A stretch of DNA of 64,000 nucleotides from Flagellimonas aquimarina (GCF_003149745.1 NZ_QGEG01000001.1:124001-188000), one strand, 5' to 3'. Counted from the stretch's first letter, positions 8,484 through 17,477 are shown. Made by a program: numbers and translations. The notes: generated by a model not told the origin, from the letters alone.

Positions 8484-8993
8484 ATGAAAAGCTTTAAAGA
8501 ATTTTTGATCTTAATCTTATTTGCAGTCGGCCTCTCCTTACTTTTTACAGTTTGGTACAATCAAGAGTTTTCTTTGGCCAAAGTGGAGGCAATAGAGGTC
8601 ACCAATCCTGAGTTGGAGTCAAAGCTTCTTATTGCTTGTACTGAAGGAAAATTTCCTGAAAAAATTGGTCATGGAATAATTGATCATTACAAAAACAACT
8701 ACAACCTAAGTCTTGTAGATATTTCTGATTTGTCAACAATAAATCAAGAGAATTATGAGGGAATCTTTCTGATTCATACCTGGGAAAAATGGAATCCTCC
8801 ACCAGATATAGTTAAGTTCATGGATATTTCTAAAAAGTTCAATGACAAAATAGTGATCATGGCCACATCCAGCGGTGGCTCTTCCCAAACTGATGACGTT
8901 GATGGGATTACAGGTGGTAAAGAATCTGAAAATGTACAGTTTTACGTAAAAGAAGCCATCACCAAGATGGACTCAGTTCTTGATGGCCTATAA
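8484..8993 (+). CDS. membrane-anchored protein of unknown function, flavodoxin-like pattern
   Basis: 169 aa. Residues 7-25 form one N-terminal membrane anchor or uncleaved signal (FLILILFAVGLSLLF). The rest alternates strand and helix: KLLIACTEGKF, then GIIDHYKNNYNLSLVDIS, YEGIFLIHTWEKW and KIVIMATSSGGSS. The order resembles a flavodoxin-like sandwich in which TxGxxxK and TSSGG would be the loops. No FMN motif is certain and I recognise no family. The gene has its own FNR-type promoter (8391-8433) next to divergent hpf, so it is probably a low-oxygen gene. A soluble redox or sensing domain tethered at the membrane is possible. Confidence 0.65.
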   Translation: MKSFKEFLILILFAVGLSLLFTVWYNQEFSLAKVEAIEVTNPELESKLLIACTEGKFPEKIGHGIIDHYKNNYNLSLVDISDLSTINQENYEGIFLIHTWEKWNPPPDIVKFMDISKKFNDKIVIMATSSGGSSQTDDVDGITGGKESENVQFYVKEAITKMDSVLDGL

Positions 8994-9015
8994 AAAGAGG
9001 TGACTGTATTCGATG

Positions 9016-10335
9016 TTATTTTATTGAAAACGGTTGACCCGTACTCTGTAGAACAGCAAACCAAAAACCGCTTTCCAGATCAATCTTCTTTCTTTTAGAA
9101 ACAACTGCAGAAATTGGCAGGTATACAAACCTGTCATTTACCTTGCCAACAACAAATTTAGTTTTTCCACTCATTGCACCGTGTACTGCCTGGTATGCCA
9201 AGCTACTGCAAAATACACTGTCGCTTGAATTTGCTGCCGCACTTCTAATAATATAACTTGGGTCAATGTATTTGATGGTCACGGGAAAAACATCAGAGAA
9301 GTATTCCTTTATTTTTTGTTTTAGAAACAGACCAATGTCATCATGTTGAACATTGCCAGAAGCATCGGTTACAACATCATCCTTTTCAAAAAGGTGTTGG
9401 CCAGCACCTTCTGCAACAACTATAACCGCATGATGTTTGGCTTCTAATCTTTTCTTTAAAATTTCCAGAAAACCATTCTTACCGTAAAGGTTAAAGTCCA
9501 GCTCTGGTACAAGTACAAAATTAACTACGGGCATTGCAAGTGATGCGGATGCGGCAATAAAGCCACTGTCCCTGCCCATTAACTTTACAATAGAAATGCC
9601 ATTATAAGCTCCATGGGCCTCATTATGCGCGTCCTTTAAAATTGGGCTGGCAATGTCAAAAGCCGTTTCAAAACCAAAGGATTTGTCTATAATATCCACA
9701 TCGTTATCTATGGTTTTAGGAATCCCAACAACGCTAATGTCCAAACCTCTTTTCATAATTTCGTCACCAATGGCATTGGCCCCTTTTAAGGTACCATCTC
9801 CACCAATGGCAAAAAGCATTTGCGCATTATTACTAACTAAAGTGTCTACCATTGTGCTTACGCTCTGCCCTCCTCTAGACGAACCTAATATAGTACCTCC
9901 AAATTGATGTATATCCTTTACTTTTTCTGGTGTAAGCTCTACAAAGGGATGTCCCACTTCTGGATTAAGCCCTTCATAACCATAGGGAACGCCTATAACC
10001 CTTTTGACCCCATAGAAATAGTGGAGGGCCATTACAATACCGCGGATAACATTATTGATGCCCGGGCAGAGCCCGCCACAGGTGACAATGGCTGCCGTTA
10101 CTTTTTCTGATTGAAAAAAGATGTTTTGCCTTGGCCCTGCTTTTTCAAGACACGAAGGTTCTTCGTTATTGGCCAGACATTGGGAATAGCCTTCCAGGGA
10201 AGTATCGAAAACCAATTTATCCGTTTCACTTATAAAAGTGAATATATTATCTCCCCTAACAGTACTTAACTGAAGGGGAGATTTAAATTTAGGAACTCCT
10301 AAGTTTTCTATTTGGAATTCGATCTTGTCACTCAC
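9016..10335 (-). CDS. pfkA: 6-phosphofructokinase (long, PPi-PFK-related lineage)
   Basis: 439 aa, phosphorylating fructose 6-phosphate in glycolysis. Key segments: AAIVTCGGLCPGINNVIRG, GGTILGSSRGG, GGDGTLKGANAI, GIPKTIDNDVD (catalytic Asp) and LMGRDSGFIA. The Gly after GGD marks ATP use, while Lys in PKTIDND is typical of the pyrophosphate lineage. The Gly/Lys pair is the combination known from plant and trypanosome ATP-PFKs, so ATP dependence is the better guess. The start is GTG at 10335; no earlier ATG exists in frame. It is the last gene of the Usp-DASS-pckA-pfkA operon (13 bp after pckA), under the FNR-type promoter at 14680-14722. Confidence 0.92.
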   Translation of the reverse strand: MSDKIEFQIENLGVPKFKSPLQLSTVRGDNIFTFISETDKLVFDTSLEGYSQCLANNEEPSCLEKAGPRQNIFFQSEKVTAAIVTCGGLCPGINNVIRGIVMALHYFYGVKRVIGVPYGYEGLNPEVGHPFVELTPEKVKDIHQFGGTILGSSRGGQSVSTMVDTLVSNNAQMLFAIGGDGTLKGANAIGDEIMKRGLDISVVGIPKTIDNDVDIIDKSFGFETAFDIASPILKDAHNEAHGAYNGISIVKLMGRDSGFIAASASLAMPVVNFVLVPELDFNLYGKNGFLEILKKRLEAKHHAVIVVAEGAGQHLFEKDDVVTDASGNVQHDDIGLFLKQKIKEYFSDVFPVTIKYIDPSYIIRSAAANSSDSVFCSSLAYQAVHGAMSGKTKFVVGKVNDRFVYLPISAVVSKRKKIDLESGFWFAVLQSTGQPFSIK

Positions 10336-10348
10336 GTTACTTTAAAAA

Positions 10349-11977
10349 TTAAAAATGTTCGTTCAAGCTGTGGTGCGAATCAATCAATGGCCCGCCATTT
10401 AGAATCTCTTCTGATGCTTCACTAGCAAATTTATCAAAATTAATGTGGAATGAGTGAGCCAATTGAATTGCTTTGCTTACATAAGCGCCTTTTTGCAACC
10501 AAGTGTTCATAGGGTCCAAAATCTCAGTTGGCACTCCTGGACAATATTTGGGCATATGTAATCCAAAAATGGGATGGGCATCAAAGTCTACTTTGTCCAA
10601 TTCACCTTCCAAAATGGCCGAAATCATTGCTCTGGTGTACTTCAATTTAATTCTTGAACCTACGCCATAGGGGCCGCCACTCCATCCGGTATTTACCAGC
10701 CAAACATTAACACCGGCCTCGGTCATTTTCTTGCTCAACATTTCTGCATAAACAGCAGGGTGCAAAGGCATAAATGGTTCTCCAAAACATGCAGAGAATG
10801 AAGGAACCGGTTCATTGATCCCTGCTTCTGTACCGGCTACTTTTGCCGTATATCCAGAAATGAAATGATACGCTGCCTGCCCTGGTGTCAACTTAGAAAC
10901 CGGAGGCAATACACCAAAGGCGTCACAGGTTAAGAAAAAGATGTTTTTGGGGTTTTCTGCATAAGAAGGTATCTGGATATTGTCAATATGATCAATAGGA
11001 TAGCTCACCCTTGTATTTTGGGTAATGGAGCTATCAAAGTAGTCCACCTCTTTGGTTCCTTCTTTGAAAACAACATTTTCCAATAACGCTCCAGGTCTAA
11101 TAGCTCGATAAATGTCCGGTTCTTTCTCTTCTGTTAGGTCTATGACTTTGGCATAACATCCTCCTTCAAAATTAAAGATGATATTTTCTGCTGTCCAACC
11201 ATGCTCATCATCTCCAATTAATTTTCTATTGGGGTCTGCGGACAAGGTTGTTTTTCCTGTACCGGATAAACCAAAGAAGATAGCGGTGTCGCCTTTCTCG
11301 CCTACATTGGCAGAACAGTGCATGGGTAACACATTCTTATCTATCGGAAGTATTAAATTCAATGCAGAAAAGATACCTTTCTTCATTTCTCCTGGATACT
11401 CCGATCCTCCAACCAAAGCAATCTTGCGAGTAAAATTAAGAATGGAAAAATTACCTGCAATGATTCCAAAATCCTTTGGGTTAGGTGCTTCATACCCAGG
11501 CGCACATAGTACCAACCATTCTTCATCAAAGTCTTGTAATTCCTCCTCTGAAAGTCTCAGAAACATATTTTTGATAAAGTAGTTGGACCAAGGATACTCC
11601 GTAATTGTACGAACATTCATGGTATAATCAGGGTGAGCGCAGACTGCAGCATCCCTAACATATATTTCTTTGTTTGATAGATACTTGGCAATCTCATCGT
11701 GCAATTTATCAAAGTTCTCAGGTGAGATTGGTTTGTTAATTCTACCCCACCACACCCTATCTTTTGTATACTCATCTTTTACCAAAAAACGGTCTTTAGG
11801 TGAGCGGCCCGTAAACTTTCCTGTATTTATAGCCAGTGTTCCATTCTCGGATTCGATACCCATACCATTTTCAACCGTAATACGTTGTAAGGTCTCTGCA
11901 TCTAAATTCCAATGCGCAGTAGTATTCTGTATTCCGTACTTGCTTAAATCTTTTGTTTTTTCCATAATTCCATCCAT
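10349..11977 (-). CDS. pckA: phosphoenolpyruvate carboxykinase (ATP)
   Basis: 542 aa, full length for the ATP-dependent enzyme (oxaloacetate + ATP to PEP + CO2 + ADP, reversible). Visible: FTGRSPKDRF (substrate loop), NYFIKNMF, the P-loop GLSGTGKTTLS, the metal-binding LIGDDEHGW, and NTRVSYP with FLTCDAFGVLPPVS. A second ATG four codons in is an alternative start. Being co-transcribed with PFK and a dicarboxylate-type transporter behind an FNR-type box suggests the reverse, anaplerotic direction (PEP carboxylation with ATP gain on the way to succinate) at low oxygen. That direction is inference; aerobically it could serve gluconeogenesis. Confidence 0.96.
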   Translation of the reverse strand: MDGIMEKTKDLSKYGIQNTTAHWNLDAETLQRITVENGMGIESENGTLAINTGKFTGRSPKDRFLVKDEYTKDRVWWGRINKPISPENFDKLHDEIAKYLSNKEIYVRDAAVCAHPDYTMNVRTITEYPWSNYFIKNMFLRLSEEELQDFDEEWLVLCAPGYEAPNPKDFGIIAGNFSILNFTRKIALVGGSEYPGEMKKGIFSALNLILPIDKNVLPMHCSANVGEKGDTAIFFGLSGTGKTTLSADPNRKLIGDDEHGWTAENIIFNFEGGCYAKVIDLTEEKEPDIYRAIRPGALLENVVFKEGTKEVDYFDSSITQNTRVSYPIDHIDNIQIPSYAENPKNIFFLTCDAFGVLPPVSKLTPGQAAYHFISGYTAKVAGTEAGINEPVPSFSACFGEPFMPLHPAVYAEMLSKKMTEAGVNVWLVNTGWSGGPYGVGSRIKLKYTRAMISAILEGELDKVDFDAHPIFGLHMPKYCPGVPTEILDPMNTWLQKGAYVSKAIQLAHSFHINFDKFASEASEEILNGGPLIDSHHSLNEHF

Positions 11978-11993
11978 GTTTATTGTTTTAAGG

Positions 11994-13832
11994 TTAAAAG
12001 CTCCAAATCAATGGAACCAATACTAGTGTTGCAATAAAAAACAGCAAGAGGAGCGGCCCTCCCACTTTTACATAATCTATAAATTTGTACCCGCCGGAAG
12101 ACATCACCATTGCGTTGGTTGTTGTTCCCACAGGGGTTAAAAATGCGGTTGAAGCGCTAACTGCAACCGTTATTAAATAAGGCTTTGGTGACACTCCCAA
12201 AGAAGTTGCAGCCAATAAAGCAATTGGTGCCATTAGTACTGCAGTAGCTGAATTGTTTATTGTTTGACTGAAAGCTGTTGTTAATAAAAAGATGCCCCCT
12301 AGAAGAACTGTTGGGTGTATGCTTCCCAGCATTTCTACCAAAGCATTGGCTGCCATTTCGGCGACTCCAGTTTTCTGTAAAGCTGTTCCCATAGGTATCA
12401 TAGCGGCAATCATTACCACACTTGTCCAACTTATTCCTTTATATGCTTTTGAAATGGGTACACAACGGGTCAACAACATAATACCAGCACAAATCAACGC
12501 TGCTATAGCACCAGGTAAAACTTTGAACACTAAGAGCACTATCATCAAAATGAGCGTTATCATGGCGATATAACTTCGTGTGCTCAATGTTGCAACGTTT
12601 TTTGACAATGCTTCTGGACTACCAGAAATTACAACGTTTTCATAAAGTGATTTTAGATTTTCAATATTTTCCCATGGCCCTCTTATTATGAAAGCATCTC
12701 CAGCACCTATTTTAATTTTTCCTGTTAAGGGGCGATTATTTCTTGAAGCTCCTAACAATTGAACCCCAGCGCGTTTTAGGTAATTGCCCAAATTGATCGT
12801 TTTTCCAACAAAAATCGAATTTGGAGTAATAAGCATTTCTGCCATGCCAACTTCTTGGTTGATCAACTCATTTTTTAATGTATCCTTTTCAGCTGTTGTG
12901 GGAATGACACCCAAGCTAAATTTTAGCACCAGTTTGTCCACATCTTCAGGGGTACCCTTTACTGTAATGATATCATGATACCTCATATCTGTACTGGGCT
13001 CTGGAAGTTCCACAAATTGTGGCACTTTTTGTTGTAAAGGGCTTGGGTGCCTACGTTTTAAGCGCATTACAGCTATTTGATGATTTGATTCAAAGTTCCA
13101 GTCCCCAATTTTGGTATTAATCAATGGCGACATAGAACGAATACGTAACCGATAAAGATTATCGCCAATGCTATAACTTGAAATCCATTTGTGCATTTCG
13201 GCATCAATGTCCGCAGGTTTTTCATTGGTTTGGCGTTTGGGCAACAGACGATATCCTATATATCTGAAATAGACGATTGCAATTATCAAAAGAGGAAGCC
13301 CTATCAATCCAAATTCAAAAAATGAGAACCCTTCAAGGTTATTTTCAATCAAAGTATTACTGGCGATAATGTTGGGAGGTGTGCCCGTTAAAGTCAACAA
13401 TCCTCCTGTATTGGACCCAAAAGCAACGGGCATCAATAGTTTTGATGGTAACGTCCCTGCACTCCAAGCAGCAGAAACAGTTACAGGAAGTAAAGCGGCC
13501 ACCGTTCCTGTATTGCTTACAAAGCCTGACAGCACACTGGCTCCTAAAGTTACAATGACCAATAATTTGGGAATGCTTTTACCTGCCCAATTTACAAAGC
13601 GTTGACCTGCAAGAGCAGTCCATCCTGTTCTTGAGAGTCCTTCGCCAATTATAAACAAAGCCGCAATCATGATTACTGTAGTATTGCTAAAGCCACTGAG
13701 CGTTTCCGTAACGTCCAATATCCCCGTCAAATACAACGTTAACATGGACATTAGTGCAACAACATCAGGTTGAAATTTTCCCCAGATGAACAAGGCTATT
13801 GTAATACCAAGTATTACTAGTAGTGTGACCAT
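11994..13832 (-). CDS. DASS/SLC13-type anion permease with two TrkA-C domains
   Basis: 612 aa. The N-terminal membrane half carries GFVSNTGTVAALLPV and GSNTGGLLTLTGTPPNI. Two soluble RCK C-terminal (TrkA-C) domains follow at about residues 205-290 and 300-395. The C-terminal membrane half repeats the pattern (FSQTINNSATAVLMAP and TPVGTTTNAMV). The paired SNT/NNS and TP-x-G-T motifs are the substrate and sodium sites of divalent-anion symporters. Family members carry dicarboxylates, sulfate or phosphate. Genomic context (pckA, pfkA) favours a C4-dicarboxylate, for example succinate export or exchange. It lies 22 bp after the Usp and 16 bp before pckA in one operon. Confidence 0.88.
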   Translation of the reverse strand: MVTLLVILGITIALFIWGKFQPDVVALMSMLTLYLTGILDVTETLSGFSNTTVIMIAALFIIGEGLSRTGWTALAGQRFVNWAGKSIPKLLVIVTLGASVLSGFVSNTGTVAALLPVTVSAAWSAGTLPSKLLMPVAFGSNTGGLLTLTGTPPNIIASNTLIENNLEGFSFFEFGLIGLPLLIIAIVYFRYIGYRLLPKRQTNEKPADIDAEMHKWISSYSIGDNLYRLRIRSMSPLINTKIGDWNFESNHQIAVMRLKRRHPSPLQQKVPQFVELPEPSTDMRYHDIITVKGTPEDVDKLVLKFSLGVIPTTAEKDTLKNELINQEVGMAEMLITPNSIFVGKTINLGNYLKRAGVQLLGASRNNRPLTGKIKIGAGDAFIIRGPWENIENLKSLYENVVISGSPEALSKNVATLSTRSYIAMITLILMIVLLVFKVLPGAIAALICAGIMLLTRCVPISKAYKGISWTSVVMIAAMIPMGTALQKTGVAEMAANALVEMLGSIHPTVLLGGIFLLTTAFSQTINNSATAVLMAPIALLAATSLGVSPKPYLITVAVSASTAFLTPVGTTTNAMVMSSGGYKFIDYVKVGGPLLLLFFIATLVLVPLIWSF

Positions 13833-13854
13833 AGCTATATCATTGTAATTGTCA

Positions 13855-14646
13855 TCAATCCAGTGTTAAAACCGGAATCTCTGAATGCAAGGTCAACAGC
13901 TTTGTCAAACGCCCTTCTGAGGGTGAACTCAATTTTGTATGGTTTCTTGGCAAGATTGCCAACAGGTCTATATTTTTCTTGTTGATGTAGTCCAATATTC
14001 CTTCTTCCACATCTTGATTTTTACTAAAAGCGTGCTCTACATAGAAATGTTCCAAATAATACTCCAACAAGTTCTCAGTACTCTCAACAACAGATTTCTC
14101 AGCATAGACAGATTCTTTGTAAATGGTCAGCACATGAACTCTAGAGTTAAAAGTACGAGCAACATCCAAAAGTGTCTTAAGTACTTCTTTGTCATCGATC
14201 CTCTCATTTCCCATTACCAAGGCAATGTCCTTAGGCTCTTTAATTGCGCATCCAAAGGGTACGGATATCACAGGGCAATTAGCTTCTAAAACAAGTCTTG
14301 AGGTATTGGTTATAGCTTCATCGGTGCTTTTATCCCCCATGGTTCCCATGAGAATTAAATCAGTGTCATGTTCTTGCTGTTCTGCAAGAATTGTTTCGAT
14401 GACATCTCCTGTAGCTGTAATAAATTCAGGTGGATTTTTTGACTTTTTCTTAAAAGACTTTACAATTTTTGAAAAATCAGTCTTTAACGTATTTTTTTCA
14501 GATTCTGATGTTGGCATGGACGACACATAGAGTGCAAGGATGCCTATAACCCTATTTGGACCAACAAAATTAACCGTGTACTCCAGGGCATTTATAGATG
14601 CCTCAGAAAAGTCAAACGGAACTAAAACTTTATCAATGTTACTCAT
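13855..14646 (-). CDS. tandem universal stress protein
   Basis: 263 aa with two Usp domains. The first starts MSNIDKVLVPFDFSEASINALEY and ends LILMGTMGDKST then VLEANCPVISVPF. The second (about 140-263) is more divergent and ends in VLTLD. The G-x2-G-x9-G(S/T) nucleotide motif of ATP-binding Usps is only partly met in the first domain (GTMGDKS), so ATP binding is uncertain. It is first in the operon with the DASS permease, pckA and pfkA, 65 bp downstream of an FNR-type box. It belongs with the two other Usps of the window (22099, 34819) under the same control. Confidence 0.9.
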   Translation of the reverse strand: MSNIDKVLVPFDFSEASINALEYTVNFVGPNRVIGILALYVSSMPTSESEKNTLKTDFSKIVKSFKKKSKNPPEFITATGDVIETILAEQQEHDTDLILMGTMGDKSTDEAITNTSRLVLEANCPVISVPFGCAIKEPKDIALVMGNERIDDKEVLKTLLDVARTFNSRVHVLTIYKESVYAEKSVVESTENLLEYYLEHFYVEHAFSKNQDVEEGILDYINKKNIDLLAILPRNHTKLSSPSEGRLTKLLTLHSEIPVLTLD

Positions 14647-14679
14647 ACCTAAAAATTTAAATGATTAAAATCTTCAGTT

Positions 14680-14722
14680 CAAAAGTAAATCTGGCCTATG
14701 ACCTAAAATATGACAGAAATCA
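14680..14722 (-). promoter_or_regulatory. FNR-type box and -7 element for the Usp-DASS-pckA-pfkA operon
   Basis: TGACAGAAATCA lies at 14711-14722. On the minus strand a perfect TACTTTTG spans 14687-14680. Spacing from box centre to the last G is 36.5 bp. Confidence 0.78.
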
Positions 14723-14837
14723 GGTTTTAGACTTTTGGCCCAATAAAAACACCTTACCATAGGCTTTTCGCTCAAATCGAATGGAAAATTGCTTTGATAT
14801 TGGCTATCTTTAAGTACAGTAATAAAACCTCTGGAAC

Positions 14838-15797
14838 ATGAATGTTGTTATAGGAATAGACATTGGCGGTACTAAAACAAAAATTGGATTGGTAGATGAA
14901 AAAGGGAAATGTCATATTAAAACATTTTTTAGAACCAGAGAATTTCCAGATTTAGATGACTACCTGGATAAAATAAAAAGTGTTTCAGACGAACTAGTTG
15001 AAAATCTTGATAAAAAGGTAACCATCTTGGGTTGCGGTATTGGTGCGCCAAATGCATCAAGTAAAAAAGGGACAATAGAAAATGCAAGCAATTTAGTTTG
15101 GAAAGGCAGTGTACCCATTCTTGAAAAGTTAAAAGAAAGAATGAACATACCTATGCGGATCATGAATGATGCCAGTGCGGCGGCATTAGGTGAAATGCTT
15201 TTTGGAGGAGGAAAAAAAATGACAGATTTTATAGTGATAACTCTGGGCACCGGTTTTGGTGCAGGCATTGTAGCAAATGGACAATTAATAGACGGCTACG
15301 ATGGTTTTGCGGGTGAATTGGGCCATGTAGATATGACCATTGGAGATGGTAGATTGACAGGTTTGGGAGTCCGCGGTGGATTGGAAGCTTACGTATCTGC
15401 AACGGGCTTAAAACGCACCATTATGTATATGTTAAGCAAGTATTTGGTAGTTAGTAAGTTTAGAGGGATTTCGTATAATGATTTACATGGAGAAGATATT
15501 ACAAAGGCTGCGGAAGAAGGAGATATAATTGCCCAAAGGGCGTTTGATTACACCGCAAAAATGATGGCGCAAGCTCTAGCTAACTTTACGGCCTTTACCC
15601 AACCCGAAGCCTTCATCTTAATGGGCGGCCTTACCAATAGCGGAAAGTGGATTATGGAGCCATTAGAGAGCTATTTTAATGAATATCTTCTGGAAGTGTA
15701 CAAAGGCAAGGTAAAATTGTTAGAATCTAGCATGGACGGCAAAACAGCTGCCATTTGTGGGGCTGCCGCACTTATATGGGAAAATGAAAAATCATAG
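14838..15797 (+). CDS. ROK-family sugar kinase (glucokinase-like)
   Basis: 319 aa. It opens with the ATP phosphate-1 loop IGIDIGGTKTKIGLVDE, followed by NDASAAALGEM (catalytic Asp region), TLGTGFGAGIV, and GELGHVD (the His and Glu that contact the sugar 1-OH/2-OH in ROK kinases). The usual ROK zinc motif CxCGxxGC is absent; the matching segment reads RLTGLGVRGGLEAYVS, which places it with the zinc-less Bacteroidota glucokinase-type branch. Its role is probably hexose to hexose 6-phosphate, feeding PFK. It has its own -7-like TATCTTTA at 14805-14812 and no FNR-type box, although it is divergent from the FNR-controlled Usp operon. Confidence 0.88.
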   Translation: MNVVIGIDIGGTKTKIGLVDEKGKCHIKTFFRTREFPDLDDYLDKIKSVSDELVENLDKKVTILGCGIGAPNASSKKGTIENASNLVWKGSVPILEKLKERMNIPMRIMNDASAAALGEMLFGGGKKMTDFIVITLGTGFGAGIVANGQLIDGYDGFAGELGHVDMTIGDGRLTGLGVRGGLEAYVSATGLKRTIMYMLSKYLVVSKFRGISYNDLHGEDITKAAEEGDIIAQRAFDYTAKMMAQALANFTAFTQPEAFILMGGLTNSGKWIMEPLESYFNEYLLEVYKGKVKLLESSMDGKTAAICGAAALIWENEKS

Positions 15798-15853
15798 CCT
15801 ACTCCAAATTATTTTCCTTTTTAAAATAAATATTTCAGGTTAAGCCCTATACC

Positions 15854-15897
15854 TGACAAGTATCATACTTTTTTGCACTAGTAAAAACAGAACTTTG
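15854..15897 (+). promoter_or_regulatory. FNR-type box and -7-like element for the DUF2490 gene
   Basis: TGACAAGTATCA lies at 15854-15865 and GAACTTTG at 15890-15897. Spacing is 37.5 bp, one base longer than at the other boxes, and the first T of the -7 element is lost. Confidence 0.7.
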
Positions 15898-15922
15898 CAT
15901 ATCAATATTCAAAGTACCTGCC

Positions 15923-16636
15923 ATGGGGAACAATAAGCAATTTTATCATATTGTTTTTTTTGCAGCATTCTTCTCTCTCATAAATACTATCGTACATGGA
16001 CAAGACAATAGTGAAAATAGGTCAGGTTCTTGGCTTGTTGTTGACGGCAATAACAAAATACACAAGAACTGGAGCATTCCCATTGTAGGTATTCTAAGAC
16101 ATCATGATATATTTGAAAAATATGAGTTCGCCTTCATTAGGACAGGTGTGACCTATCAATTTAATGACGCATCCACTTTTACGACCGGTATTGCTTTTTT
16201 AAGCTCAAAAAACTACTCAGGATCAGAAGATTTTAAAAATGCAACCCAGTTTTGGGTTTATGAACAATATACCTTAACATCAAAATCTAAAGGAAATATT
16301 ATTTCCCATAGATGGAGGTTGGAAACCAGATGGAAAAAAAACGCTGACGAGCTTCACATAAACAATAGGATAAGGTACCGGTTCCAATACATGAAACCAA
16401 TATATAAGAATATCCATATTAGATCTTTTAATGAACTTTTTTTCAACTTAGAGAGTCCTTTATTCAATCAGAACCGGTTTTATATTGGCTTAGGACAAAC
16501 ACTGTCCCCTTCCATTAAAATAGACATTGGCTATGTAAAAAACCATTTTAGCAATTCAGACCATGACGCCATCAGAATGTCCCTGACCTTCAAAACCGAT
16601 TTTACAAAAAACGAAGTTGCTGAACTTGCAAACTAA
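15923..16636 (+). CDS. DUF2490 outer-membrane beta-barrel protein
   Basis: 237 aa with an N-terminal signal (FFAAFFSLINTIVHGQ), then RSGSWLVVDGNNKIHKNWSI and alternating short strands rich in aromatic residues. HRWRLETRW and NRIRYRFQYMKPIY are the typical DUF2490 core. The protein is predicted to be an outer-membrane barrel with an unknown role. It is preceded by an FNR-type box (58 bp from the ATG) and followed 93 bp later by a TonB-like gene with its own box, so two envelope proteins join the regulon. Confidence 0.82.
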   Translation: MGNNKQFYHIVFFAAFFSLINTIVHGQDNSENRSGSWLVVDGNNKIHKNWSIPIVGILRHHDIFEKYEFAFIRTGVTYQFNDASTFTTGIAFLSSKNYSGSEDFKNATQFWVYEQYTLTSKSKGNIISHRWRLETRWKKNADELHINNRIRYRFQYMKPIYKNIHIRSFNELFFNLESPLFNQNRFYIGLGQTLSPSIKIDIGYVKNHFSNSDHDAIRMSLTFKTDFTKNEVAELAN

Positions 16637-16664
16637 AACGTTATTCATTTTTAACTTTCCAAAC

Positions 16665-16707
16665 TGACTATTATCATATTTTTTGATTATCGACCTATCT
16701 AACTTTA
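16665..16707 (+). promoter_or_regulatory. FNR-type box and -7 element for the TonB-like gene
   Basis: TGACTATTATCA lies at 16665-16676 and TAACTTTA at 16700-16707. Spacing is 36.5 bp. Confidence 0.72.
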
Positions 16708-16729
16708 TATCAGTTAAATAAGAAAAGTC

Positions 16730-17455
16730 ATGAAACCAAAAAAAAATCCAAACGTAGATATAGGGCGCAACAGTAGCCTCTATTTCATGATAGGCCTTAC
16801 TTCCATATTGTTCGTTACATGGCAATCCTTCGAGGTAAAGACCTACGAAAAAGAATCCGAATTTATGGAAATTGCTCAGGTAACCGACGATCTTAAAGAG
16901 GATGTTCCCATTACGGAAATTGTAAGAACCACGCCTCCACCTCCACCTCCATCTGCACCAGATATTATTGAAATTGTGGAAGATGTGGAAGATGTGGAAG
17001 AAACGGTTATTGAAAGTACTGAAAGTAGTCAAGAAGTTTATATTGAAGATGCCGTTGTAAGGGTTGATGATATAGAAGTGGGAGAGGTTGAAGAAGAAGA
17101 AGTTGTTCCCTTTGCGGTCATTGAAAATGTTCCGGTGTTCCCTGGATGCGAGAACCTAAATACTGAAGAAGAACGCAAGGCTTGTTTTAGTAAAAAAGTA
17201 CAGGAACACATTAAAGAGAATTTTAGATATCCACCAGCAGCCCTTGAAATGCGAATAACGGGCAAAGTATACGTTCAGTTTGTTATAGACTCCCAAGGAA
17301 GAGTAAAAAATATTGAAAAAAGAGGTCCCGACAGACTGTTGGAAAAGGAAGCGGTTAGAATAATAGCAGCTTTACCCACGGTAAAACCGGGAATACAAAG
17401 AGGGAAGCCTGTTAAAGTAAAATATGCTATCCCAATAAACTTTGTAGTGCACTAA
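16730..17455 (+). CDS. TonB-family energy transducer
   Basis: 241 aa. A cytoplasmic basic N-terminus (MKPKKNPNVDIGRNS) is followed by one membrane span (residues 18-34). A periplasmic spacer has a proline run (TTPPPPPPSAPD) and a strongly acidic Glu/Val stretch. The C-terminal TonB domain (about 160-241) contains YPPAALEMRITGKVYVQF, IDSQGRVKNIE and the final VKYAIPINFVV. It would couple the proton-motive force, through ExbB/ExbD encoded elsewhere, to an outer-membrane receptor. It has its own FNR-type promoter, so a low-oxygen-specific TonB is a reasonable inference. It ends at a bidirectional terminator. Confidence 0.92.
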   Translation: MKPKKNPNVDIGRNSSLYFMIGLTSILFVTWQSFEVKTYEKESEFMEIAQVTDDLKEDVPITEIVRTTPPPPPPSAPDIIEIVEDVEDVEETVIESTESSQEVYIEDAVVRVDDIEVGEVEEEEVVPFAVIENVPVFPGCENLNTEEERKACFSKKVQEHIKENFRYPPAALEMRITGKVYVQFVIDSQGRVKNIEKRGPDRLLEKEAVRIIAALPTVKPGIQRGKPVKVKYAIPINFVVH

Positions 17456-17477
17456 AAGGCTGAAAGAACTAAAAAAG

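Noticed and set aside
14805..14812. ROK kinase as a member of the FNR-type regulon
   Set aside because: Its -7-like element has no TGA-N6-TCA box 36.5 bp upstream; the nearby box belongs to the opposite strand unit.
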